NCBI GenBank assembly: GCA_947650285.1
Contig: CANTFL010000320.1
Span: 310,001 to 374,000, forward strand
Direction of reading: 5' to 3'
Length of the DNA stretch: 64,000 nt
Source: Hyaloperonospora brassicae
Taxonomy: Eukaryota; Oomycota; Peronosporomycetes; Peronosporales; Peronosporaceae
The stretch's first letter is position 1. Each line of letters starts with the position of its first letter. A model generated the notes under the pieces. It saw only the letters and a list, made by a program, of their open reading frames with translations, was not told the origin of the DNA and made no database searches. Shown here piece after piece: positions 1 to 8,826 of this stretch. The translations under genes and the position numbers were made by a program.

Positions 1-1
1 G

Positions 2-1566
2 GCCGTTGTTCCCGAGATTGTCTGGGAACGACAACATCTGGACATCAGCGAAGAGAGTGGTGCTTGGATGCCTGCTGAGTTCGACCTCATGAATGGGATT
101 GCCGCTTTTACGAGCTGCAATCGGGGAGATATCGGACAGAGCATTGCAGATGTCGTGCCCGCGCGGCTATTGAACAAATCACACTTGTGGATGTCCGATT
201 GGGAGATCGACCTTTCTCTTCCGCAATGTGATAGGGAAGGGTGGGTGTATGCAGCATCGTACGCTGCATTTGGTGCGATAGAGGGACTCGTTGCTTCTGA
301 GAAGGAGGTGGCAAATGAGAACGAACACAGCGGCCCTGCAGCAAGAACTGATGCGTGTCCACAGGTACGCCAAAGGCGTTTGATCCGCAAGCGCCGCATC
401 GATGGCAGCGATCTCTGCTGGTTTCAGGAACTGTTGGACTGCAGGTACGCTTGAGCAACTGGCTTGTACATGAGATACACTGTAACTAAATACGGTGATT
501 GTTCTTGCAGCACGGTTCTCCTGAAGAAGAGGCTACCAACTTGCCATGACTGTGAAGCCAAGGTAGTTTCCCGATTTACTCAGTACGTGAAACATCGTGG
601 TAGGGAGTCTGCTGTTTGTCCTCAGTGGGAGCTGACTGATTGTCATACGTTTTTCGTTCGATCTGCTGCAGAGCATTGCACGAACTTGAGAAAGACCACA
701 CCCAATATGAGGGGTTTATGGCCCAGTTCGTAGACGAAGAGCGAGCGTCAGGACGAACGTTTTGCGATGACGTCGACTACGATGATGATAGCGATGAGTG
801 GCGCGCTGACCCAGAGCTTCGTGCTCTAGAAGAAGAAGAGCGACAGCTTAAGGCTGAGTTGGAAGCCATTGAGGATGAGACTGCACAAGTCGCAGCGAAG
901 AGGCGCGAGCTTTGGTCAACCGGAATGGATCTCGAGCATTTGGTCCACGGCACGTTTGCTGAAGGAGCGTTTCTGCAGCATTTGTTGGGTCTGAGTCGCG
1001 ACGAGCGCCAATCGGTGGGCGTATTCGCCGTTCATGCGTCCGATATGCTACGCCGTCTCCAACGCTACAACGTCTGCAACGATGTGTTCCACATTTGGCA
1101 CGACGGTCTTTTCGGGACGATCAATGGCCTTCGGCTCGGTCGGCTGCCATCAAAGCCAGTGGAGTGGGTGGAGATCAATGCTGCGATGGGCCAGGCAGTG
1201 TTGTTGCTGGCAACGATCGCTGATCGCGCTGATTTTGAGTTTTCACGGAATCGCCTTGTACCTCGAGGGAGCTACTCCCGCGTGGTCAATATGTACGGAA
1301 AGGAGTACAGCCTCTACAGCGACGGTGGTATGTTCCGCCGTCGTGGCTTCAACCAGGCCATGATCCTTTTTCTCGAGTGCGTCGAAGACGCGGGTCGTCG
1401 TGCGATGAAAGAAGAACCTTCCCTCAAGTTTCCGTACAAGGTCGAGCGAGGCAAGATTGGTGGTTTGCCCATTTCACTCGGCAACGACGAGCAGTGGACG
1501 CGAGCGCTCAAGTATATGCTCACGCACCTGAAATGGCTACTGGCTTGGATTTCCAAGCGCTACTGA
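2..1566 (+). CDS. ATG6: Beclin-1/Atg6 autophagy protein, partial at left edge, with dysferlin-like N-terminal segment
   Basis: Beclin 1/Atg6 is a subunit of the class III PI3-kinase (Vps34) complex that starts autophagosome formation. Proposed exons are 2-444, 511-582 and 672-1566; the frame stays open across both junctions (phase 2 each, donors GTACGC and GTACGTGA, acceptors TTGCAG and CTGCAG). The C-terminal part matches the family closely: FHIWHDG, FGTINGLRLGRLP, VEWVEINAAMGQ, a YSDGG segment, and an end reading KYMLTHLKWLLAWISKR. A Glu-rich coiled coil (about 780-930) and the short exon with CHDC correspond to the Cys-pair and coiled-coil region of beclin. Exon 1 encodes WMSDWEIDL, then DREGWVYAASY, then VRQRRLIRKRR, which resembles the C-terminal half of a dysferlin/peroxin (DysF) domain and is not part of standard beclin. 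The start lies left of the window. Atg6 identity is secure; fusion to the DysF-like exon is inferred from splice phase. Confidence 0.88.
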
Positions 1567-1752
1567 GAGAGAGAGAGGCGGGCACAACAAGGATGGACGG
1601 ACAAGGCCGGCAGGACTTTGCATCGCCAGGAAACAGTTGCGCATGGCGGTGGACGTACAACGTGTCTGCTTGCTCTCAGTCATTGCAAAGCAGCATTGGG
1701 CCACAACGCACAGAGCGTGGCGAAGACGTCATAGGTGTACATGTTGATTTAT

Positions 1753-3097
1753 CTACAAAAGTTGCTGGATGGCCTTGTGAATCGCGTTCGCAGCGTATAG
1801 TACCTCTTCCTGTGTCGTCGAGCGACCGACGGACAAGCGAAGTGTCCCCTTGGCAAACGCTGGAGCCACCTTCATGGCCGCCAGCACGTGCGAAATAGTA
1901 ACATTGTCTTCTTGATGCTCAAAGCTCTTGTCCTCTTCTGTAGTGTCGTCGTACTGCTTGTGGCTATGGCATGCAGATCCCGCGCTTGCACACACACCGT
2001 CAGCTTCAATCACTGCAAGTACACACACCGTCGCAACACACAGACAACAGTGGCATCAGTACGTTGCAACAAACATGACGCACGACCGCCGATTGTTTGT
2101 CAATGCAGCACTACGTACAGTCGAGCAGACGCGGTGCATGGATGTTCTCAAAGCTAATGCTGAGCGTATTGGGCAGCACTAGTTCCGGGTGGCCGTTCAC
2201 CTGGTAGCTGACGTTCGTGAGGCTGCAGTGCTTCTGGAGGTGCTCGAGCAGCGACGCTTTGCTCTCCTGCATGACGACCGCATAGTCCTGCACATGGGCT
2301 TCAACGAGCGCGCACGCTTGGCCCAGTGCAGCAATCAGTGCCACGTTCTCCGTGCCGCCCCGACGTCCGTGTTCCTGCGGCGCGCCGTGGATCAGCGTGT
2401 CCAGCCTCGTGCCTTCTCGCACGTACAGCGCGCCAATGCCTTTGGGCGCATAGACCTTGTGGCCTGCAATCGTGAGCAAGTCGACGTCCAGCTCCTGCAC
2501 GTTCACGGGCACTTTGCCAATCGCTTGGCTCGCGTCCGTGTGCACGACAATAGCTCCGCTGCAGGTCTCGGCTTGGAACTGCCGCACGGCGCGCGCAATG
2601 TCGGCCACGGGCTGCAGCGTCCCCACCTCATTGTTTGCGAGCATCACCGACACGACGCACGTCTCGGCCGTGAGCGCCTCGCGCACGCGCTGGACGCAAA
2701 CGCAGCCAAAGGCGTCCACGGGGACGTACGTGACGTCAAAGCTTTGGGTCGTCGCGAGCCAGTGACAGGTCGCGAGGACCGCCGCGTGCTCAACACACGA
2801 CGTGACAATGTGGCGCCGCCGGTCGTTCGCGCGCGCGGCCGCAAGTGCAGCGCCTTTGAGCGCGTGATTGATGGACTCTGTGCCGCCCGAGGTGAACACG
2901 ACCTCGCGCGGCACGCGGGCGCGCAGCATGGACGCGACTTGCGCGCGCGCGCGGGCGACGGCCTCGCGTGCGGTCGTGCCCAGCGCGTAGGACGACGAGG
3001 CGTTGCCAAAGTGCGGGCCGAGGTGCGGCAGGAGCGCCTGGAGGACGGCGGGCTCGACGGGCGTCGTGGCGTTATGGTCGAGGAAGACGCGGGGCAT
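1753..3097 (-). CDS. selenocysteine lyase / cysteine desulfurase (class V aminotransferase)
   Basis: PLP enzyme of the NifS/SCLY group, removing selenium or sulfur from (seleno)cysteine to give alanine. Exons on the minus strand are 3097-2119 and 2012-1753 (donor GTACGTAG, acceptor ACTTGCAG, phase 1), giving about 412 residues, normal for the family. Visible motifs: DHNATTP at the N-terminus, TSGGTES near 70, VEH (His104), HTDASQAIGK, and IAGHK with the PLP lysine near residue 214. The catalytic cysteine loop ASAGSAC (Cys near 341) is followed by HSH, and the end carries LRLSVGRSTT, both more like eukaryotic SCLY than mitochondrial NFS1. A short acidic insert (DDTTEEDK) follows the Cys loop. 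An upstream in-frame ATG at 3424 would add an Arg/Ser-rich extension of about 109 residues that could be a targeting sequence. I prefer 3097 because homology begins there. The gene converges with ATG6 and diverges from the carrier gene. Confidence 0.88.
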
Positions 3098-3634
3098 GGG
3101 GACGCTTTTCGAGTGTGTGTTTTGTACGAGAAACGGGCGTGGGTGGAAAGGTGGGTGGGTGGATTGGGTGGGTGATTGAGGACTCGATTTGGTCGGGGAC
3201 ACTGGAAATAGAGCGTTTGTGGTGGGGCCGACGCGATTAATTCCGAGTGTGGGTAATTTGGTCATCCGGCCCGGCCATGTTCCTCCGACCGTCGTCTCGG
3301 GTACATATTTGACACGCAAATGAGAGACGTCGAGCTTGTCCAACGTGCGTCGCAAGTCTCTCTCTCTCTCTGAGCGCGTCGCCGTAGCGCGTCGAACGTT
3401 GCTAGTCGCTGCGCTGACGCTCATGTGCTTGTTACTGTGCGCCTCTCTTGTTCACTGGGTGTCGTGCCCTGCGCGTCTCGTAGGCTGGTCGCCAGCAACT
3501 TTCCACCCTTCTGGTACGGTCGAAAGTGGCCTTCTTCGTGCGATACACAAGAGCAGAGACTCGCGTTCTCTTGTACTGACGTATGTATTGTTCCTTCGAC
3601 TCGATCACACGCACACACTCTCTTGTTCCGCTAG
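3098..3634. promoter_or_regulatory. divergent promoter region between cysteine desulfurase and mitochondrial carrier
   Basis: About 540 bp between two divergent genes, so it should hold both promoters and the unresolved short 5' exon of the carrier. It contains a CT-rich stretch near 3356-3372. The carrier needs only about 10-20 more residues at its N-terminus. An ATG at 3423 starts a short hydrophobic reading frame that could be spliced to 3635, but no donor is convincing. Confidence 0.4.
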
Positions 3635-4874
3635 GGAAGCGCGGCTGCTGGTGTCATTGGCCGTGTCTTCTGCCATCCTCTAGACACAGTCAAAGCTCGT
3701 CTTCAGGCAAGTACATCGTCAGGACAAACCATTGCGTCCCAGCTCAGTCTCCGAGCGCTCAGGTGCGTGAATATGTTTTGTTGTTATCATTGTCTTCTTC
3801 GCTGCAGCAGAAAGCAAACGAGTTGACGTGTAGTTTGACTTGGCTGGCGCTGCTTTGTTGCTGCTTTCGGTCCAGTCCACAACACTTGCGAGGACTGTAT
3901 CGAGGTATTGGCGTGAGCATCGTGGGCTCAGCGCCTGCCACTTGTCTCTACTTGACGTCGTATGAACTCTCGAAAGACGCTCTTCAAGGTGTCGAGAGCT
4001 TCCGTGATCGTCCCTCCTTGCTGTACCTGGGCGCGGGAATGATGGCTGAGGCACTAAGCTGTGTGCTGTGGGTACCCATCGACGTCATCAAGGAACGCAT
4101 GCAGGTGCAAACGCAGCCACTCCCGGGAACATCGGGTGCTCTGCAGCAGCAGCAGCAGCAACTCTACTACCGCAACACCATCGATGCCTTGCAGACGATT
4201 GCGCGCACGGAGCGTCTCGGCAGCCTATACAAGGGCTACGTGGCCACGCTGCTTTCCTTCGGCCCCTTCTCGGCGCTCTACTTCATGTTTTACGAGAAGA
4301 CCAAGGCGGTCATGCAGAAGCGGCTCGAAACGGACGGGCTGCCAGCACATTACACGCTCACGAGTGCTGCCCTTGCAGGTGCCACGGCGTCGTTCCTCAC
4401 CAATCCGCTGGACCTTATCAAGCTAAGGCTACAGGTACGCTCCGCACCCAGATTCTCCTTCTGCTCGTTCATAGTGCTTGCCGATCTTGACACCTGCTGA
4501 CGGTCCTTGGCGTTTCGTAACAGGTTCAACGTGCATACGCCACGAAAGCTGCGCCTGCAGCCTATCGTGGAATTGTCGATGGTCTCACTCAAGTGATACG
4601 GTACGTGTCGCCCTCATCTTGGCACGTCTGCCACATCGTGTTTTTCTCATGCGGCTTAGTCGGCGCTTGTAATCGGCTGAAACGAGGCAAATGCTGACTC
4701 ATCACTGCGTGTTGCTGCTGCTATTCTGACATTCCGATGGGCAGAACTGAAGGTGTACTGGCACTGTATAAAGGATCAGGAGCGCGCGTTGCTTTCCATG
4801 CTCCATCCACCGCTATCACGATGTCGCTCTTCGAAAGCTGTCGACGGGTCTTTGCCACGCTGATCGGTGAATGA
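3635..4874 (+). CDS. mitochondrial carrier family (SLC25) protein, 5' exon unresolved
   Basis: Six-helix inner-membrane metabolite carrier built from three repeats. Exons: 3635-3762, 3876-4434, 4524-4600 and 4745-4874; phases agree at every junction and each intron is GT-AG. All three carrier signatures are present: HPLDTVKARLQ, VPIDVIKERMQVQ and NPLDLIKLRLQVQ, along with the following loops LRGLYRGIG, LGSLYKGY and LALYKGSGAR. A poly-Gln run (CAG repeats near 4141-4160) sits in the loop after the second signature. The readable part is about 298 residues, so only the first few residues are missing; they lie in a short upstream exon between about 3300 and 3600. The substrate cannot be told from sequence alone. 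The stop is only 24 bp from the stop of the convergent J-domain gene. Confidence 0.85.
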
Positions 4875-4898
4875 ATGGACATGAAGTCAGCACAAGAC

Positions 4899-7529
4899 TT
4901 ACTCCTGCTTTATCTGCACCTTCCTGGCGCGCTTTACTGATCTGGCATCATCCGACAATGCTCGCATTGCCTTGGCTCCTCGTGGAATCTGCGCTTGCTC
5001 TTCTTTCGCCAAGACCTCGCTTTTAACAGGTACCAAAGCTTCGTCCTTCTCATCTCGCGCGTTCGTGCTCACACTCGCGACGGGGGAAAAGAGTTGCCGT
5101 ATGTGTTTGCTGTCGTCGCTGTCACGAATAGCTTGCTTCTGGATAACGCCGACAAGTCGAGGTACCGACTTCGCGTTGTCGTACTGAATCACTTCGGTAT
5201 GCTCTAGAGCACCAAGACGATGCATCTTCCTGCGTTTCAGCTCAAGCCGTGACTGCTCAAAGGCCTCCTCCTCAGCCGCGACCACGGTTTCCCACTCTTC
5301 CTGCTGCTCGCCCATATCTTCTTGCGCCTCTTTCGAAATCTGCAATGTGTTGTACTCAACAGGAACACCACTCGCACCTCCTGTCGCTGCATTCTTGTCA
5401 GTCCAGGCCGATACCAATAACGGACAGTCCTCGTGAAGACGCAGCTCCAGTACACAGCCCGAGGTTATTCCATGCTCTTCCAGAACCATCAAGTTGGCCT
5501 CCTCACCGATAAGAGTGTCGTCCCAGTATATCTGCTGATCCCATATCGACAACTGTTGCTCCGTGAGCTCTTCCATCCAGCACTTGATGTAGCTCACAGT
5601 GTGGTGCGAGTGCACAAAGATCTGCAGCAAGTTCTCTCTGCTACTGCTGCTACTGCCTTTGGTTGACAAGTCTTCGTCGTCTGAGCCACCTGTGGCTTCT
5701 TCTAGCTCCAGCGCTACTTTTGGCAAAATAGCAACAGGTGGCGGAAGCTTCAAAAAGATGTGGAACGACCTTGTCGCTGCTTTCTCCACTTTTGCCGACA
5801 GCCGATCATGCAAGCGCTTGCGCACCGGCGACGTTTCTCGTTCTCGATGGCGCTCACAGCTCTTTTGCGCGTCACGCCTCTGCGGTCGAGCACAGTCAGC
5901 CCAGCCGTTCGAACTTGCGAGCGAGCGCTTACTCCACGCTTTCTCGTCTGGTGGCGGTGGAGACAGTGATGACACGTTGTCAGAGCGATGGAACGACGGG
6001 TCTCCTTCCAGTAAGACCCCCGTGGGCTTGCCCAGAGGCAGCATTACCGGAACTTCCATTTCCACAAAGCTCTCGTCACCCTGTGCGTCTGCAAACACGA
6101 CGCGACGCGTGCGCACATCGGTGCCTACCTGCTCGCGTTCATGGCCATAGACTTTGCCACTCACCCAGCAGACGTAGCTGCCCTCGCGCAACTCCTGTCG
6201 GTCACACTGCTCGAAAGTGCAGATGTGAGGCGTACCGTGACGGCGGCAGGCGTAGATGCCATCTTCCAGAAACTGAAATCTTCCTCGACAATGGCGACTT
6301 TCGCACTCTTCGAGCTTTTCGAGACGGAAGCGGGTGAACTGGTCACCCAAGAAAATCTCCGACGATTCCAACTCACACATGACGATGCCCATAGCCTCGT
6401 TCGGTGCGTCTATTGAATCACGATCCGCATCTTGTTTCGCTTTCTTACGCACGGGCTCTCCACTTTGATTCCCCACAGCTGCCACGCCACATTGACGCTG
6501 CTTCGTCTGCTGTTGCTGTGACGCTGCGTTCTGCAACTGATCAAACAGCCAGTTCTGCACAAGCCAATACGCTCGCATCGGGCAGACGCGCCAGTCCAGC
6601 TCGGCGTCGCCGAACGCGCTTGTGCATCGCTCATCACAAGCGTGGATGTACTTGTGCAGCAAGCAAATGTACACGCGACGACGCGGCGATCCGGAACACT
6701 CCAAGTCTCGATCCATGCTCACAATCTTACCACATCCGTTACCAGTGCAGGGCTCGCCAGTCTCAAAGCGCAACTCCGTCGCATCGAGCGACAGCAACGT
6801 GGCCCACTCGGCAATCCGCGCCATCACGTCCATCTTGTGCTTCACTCGTGCCATCCACTCGAGCGACGCAAAGTCCGTCGACGCTTCCAGCTTCACTTGG
6901 TCCTTCACGGCTTCACCAAACTGACGATGCCGCTGCGACGGCGGACCTTCCAGTCGCTTGGCATCATAGGCTGCACGTCTCACCGGGTCAATCAGCGTCT
7001 CATAGGCCACCCGCAGCCGGGCAAACTCTACCGAGTGCACATCTTGCAAGTCGTCTGCAATTCGATCATCTGCTGGACCCTCGCGGTCTCGTTTCGACCG
7101 ACGCGCCCGCTTTGACTTGTCTGGATGCACCAACAGAGCTAGTTTGCGAAACTGCCGCTTGACGTCGTCTGCAGTCACCTGAACAGCGCTGTCCAGCGCC
7201 AAAACCTGGTACAAGTCCAGCTCCGTCCTCAGCTCTATCTTCAGCTCTGTCTTCTCTGCCTTCAGCTCCGTCTTCTTCTTCTTCTTGTCCTCAGCTGGCA
7301 GCTCTTCTCCGTCTTGATACGGATTCCAACTACGCGCGAGCTGCTTGAGACGCGCGTCCACTGCGTCCATTTGGCCGCTCGTGCTGTTGTGCAATTGACT
7401 TCGCAGCGTTCGCGCGTCTCGCGGTAACAGCGCTCCTCGCGCTTCAAGTTGCGCGATCTCCGCCTCGAGCGTCTGGTGTCGATGCTGCTCCGGCCGTGAC
7501 GCGCGTCTTCGGCTCTGGATCGTCTCCAT
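4899..7529 (-). CDS. J-domain protein with Cys-rich modules and C-terminal ubiquitin-like domain
   Basis: A single-exon gene of about 876 residues. A coiled, charged N-terminus with Lys/Glu repeats (about 80-102) leads into a J domain (about 103-200) with LYQVLALD, FRKLALLVHPDK (HPD at 135-137) and YETLIDPVRRAAYD, so it should stimulate an Hsp70. Two Cys/His-rich stretches follow (CTGNGCGK..HKYIHACDERC and CESRHCRGRF..CRRHGTPHIC..CDR); these look like metal-binding modules but match no family I can name. Near the C-terminus a ubiquitin-like fold is suggested by LLQIFVHSHHTVSYIK and ITSGCVLELRL. A Ser/Arg-rich basic region lies between. The ATG at 7529 is the first in frame; the frame is open further upstream only through a GA/CT repeat. 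Possible role: an Hsp70 cochaperone tied to ubiquitin or splicing. That role is inference. Confidence 0.75.
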   Translation of the reverse strand: METIQSRRRASRPEQHRHQTLEAEIAQLEARGALLPRDARTLRSQLHNSTSGQMDAVDARLKQLARSWNPYQDGEELPAEDKKKKKTELKAEKTELKIELRTELDLYQVLALDSAVQVTADDVKRQFRKLALLVHPDKSKRARRSKRDREGPADDRIADDLQDVHSVEFARLRVAYETLIDPVRRAAYDAKRLEGPPSQRHRQFGEAVKDQVKLEASTDFASLEWMARVKHKMDVMARIAEWATLLSLDATELRFETGEPCTGNGCGKIVSMDRDLECSGSPRRRVYICLLHKYIHACDERCTSAFGDAELDWRVCPMRAYWLVQNWLFDQLQNAASQQQQTKQRQCGVAAVGNQSGEPVRKKAKQDADRDSIDAPNEAMGIVMCELESSEIFLGDQFTRFRLEKLEECESRHCRGRFQFLEDGIYACRRHGTPHICTFEQCDRQELREGSYVCWVSGKVYGHEREQVGTDVRTRRVVFADAQGDESFVEMEVPVMLPLGKPTGVLLEGDPSFHRSDNVSSLSPPPPDEKAWSKRSLASSNGWADCARPQRRDAQKSCERHRERETSPVRKRLHDRLSAKVEKAATRSFHIFLKLPPPVAILPKVALELEEATGGSDDEDLSTKGSSSSSRENLLQIFVHSHHTVSYIKCWMEELTEQQLSIWDQQIYWDDTLIGEEANLMVLEEHGITSGCVLELRLHEDCPLLVSAWTDKNAATGGASGVPVEYNTLQISKEAQEDMGEQQEEWETVVAAEEEAFEQSRLELKRRKMHRLGALEHTEVIQYDNAKSVPRLVGVIQKQAIRDSDDSKHIRQLFSPVASVSTNARDEKDEALVPVKSEVLAKEEQAQIPRGAKAMRALSDDARSVKRARKVQIKQE

Positions 7530-8181
7530 GTGGTGACGACGGCGTGAGAGAGAGGGAGAAAGTGACTGTGGAGGGGGAGATACAGAGAGAGAGAGAGAGA
7601 GCACGGGCACAAATAGGGGCAGAGGTGGGGGCGGACGTATGTGCGTATGTGGGTGGGAGAATAGGTGGGCGAGAATGTATGTGGGTGAGTATGTATGTGG
7701 GTGAGTATTTATGTGGGTGAGTGTGGGTGATAGCTAATGAAAGTACATATCAGTGCGCATGTATGCATGTATGTATGTATGTGTGATGTATAGTATGCAT
7801 GTATGTATGAATGTACCTATGTATGTATGTATGTATGTATGTATGTATGTATGTATGTATGTATGTATGTATGTATGTATGTATGTATGTATGTATGTAT
7901 GTATGTATGTATGTATGTATGTATGATATGTATGTATGTATGTATGCGCGTTTGTGGGTGAAAGCGAAGAGCTAATGAGACAAGCGGGGAACGCCAAAAG
8001 CCGTTAAGGAGGTGGTAAGTCCGACGCAAAGACAGGGCGAGTCGCGAAAGCAGAAACCCGTGGAAGTCGTTCCGCGTTGATTTATACGTTCTAACAGGTC
8101 TCGCACCGAGATTCTTTTTTTCTGGCTCGCGTCCGCATATGTTCAGTTGTCGTCATTCTGAAAAAAGCCACTGACAGAGCC
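7530..8181. other. divergent intergenic region with microsatellites
   Basis: Separates the J-domain gene (-) from the small secreted protein gene (+). It holds a GA tract (about 7575-7601), GTGGGTGA-type repeats (about 7640-7730) and a long TATG microsatellite. TCATTCTG at 8153-8160, about 22 bp before the ATG at 8182, resembles an oomycete initiator. No gene is supported. Confidence 0.6.
7758..7946. repeat. (TATG)n / (GTAT)n microsatellite
   Basis: Almost pure tetranucleotide repeat, longest perfect run about 7825-7923 (about 25 units), with interrupted units either side. The reverse strand reads as an open Thr/Tyr/Ile/His repeat frame, which is an artefact of the repeat. Confidence 0.95.
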
Positions 8182-8505
8182 ATGCGACTCTTTGGGGCCA
8201 AACTTGCGATTGCGTACATGGCTACACTTGCACTGGCTACCGCTGGCTCGACGGCAGGACAAGTGGCCACGTCGGGAGCGCACTGCGACGACCCCGAGGC
8301 GGAACCGACTGCTGCTGACTTGCTCGCATTGGGGTTTGCGCCCGACAACAAGGGCGTTGTTCGCAAGATGGGTACACCCGACCGATCCATGCGCGACAGT
8401 CGTCGTCCAGCGTGCATCGAGGTGGGGCTCTGGTGTCCGTCGATCGGCAAGACGCTGGCTGCTGACCCCGAGAACGACTGCAAGTTTCCGCCGTGTCCGC
8501 AATAG
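8182..8505 (+). CDS. small secreted cysteine-containing protein
   Basis: 107 residues. The N-terminus MRLFGAKLAIAYMATLALA is a typical cleavable signal peptide with likely cleavage near AGSTAG-QV. The mature part is about 80 residues, acidic to neutral, with five cysteines (35, 78, 85, 100, 105), three of them in the last 23 residues (LWCPS, NDCKF, PPCPQ). There are no further hydrophobic segments and no RXLR or EER motif, so an apoplastic or wall location is more likely than host-cell entry. I recognise no family. In an oomycete this profile fits a small secreted Cys-rich protein, possibly an apoplastic effector, but an odd Cys count is unusual for a fully disulfide-bonded effector. It converges with the GDPD gene. 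Confidence 0.6.
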   Translation: MRLFGAKLAIAYMATLALATAGSTAGQVATSGAHCDDPEAEPTAADLLALGFAPDNKGVVRKMGTPDRSMRDSRRPACIEVGLWCPSIGKTLAADPENDCKFPPCPQ

Positions 8506-8826
8506 CCGGTCAGTGGGCGATGCGAATCGCCAATGCATACATGTCTGGGACTGCGAACTGCAGAGTGAAGGAAGGCGGGAGCTCACGTCGATCGAGGCTC
8601 GCGAAGACATCGACGATAGGTTGTTTGCACACACACACACACACACACGCACTCTGCTGAGTTGGTAGTAGAGTTTTGTCGGTAGGGCACACGTAAAACG
8701 GTCTCTAATCCACTTTCATCATCACACTCCATGTCGCTCGTGCTGTGTTCTCGCTCCTCCTGCTGCTGCTGGTGGTGGGGCAGATACACATATGTGCGCA
8801 TTGTGACACCGGGACTTGACAATGGT
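8506..8826. other. convergent intergenic spacer
   Basis: 3' regions of the small secreted protein gene and the GDPD gene. A CA repeat lies near 8627-8650. No coding or RNA feature is seen. Confidence 0.6.

Noticed and set aside
2189..3175. 328-codon plus-strand open frame
   Set aside because: Antisense shadow of the cysteine desulfurase gene in GC-rich sequence; no protein-like features.
7530..7610. N-terminal extension of the J-domain protein rich in Leu/Ser
   Set aside because: Encoded by a GA/CT microsatellite and lacking an ATG; the first in-frame ATG is at 7529.
7734..8029. Thr/Tyr/His-repeat protein on the minus strand
   Set aside because: Pure translation of the TATG microsatellite.
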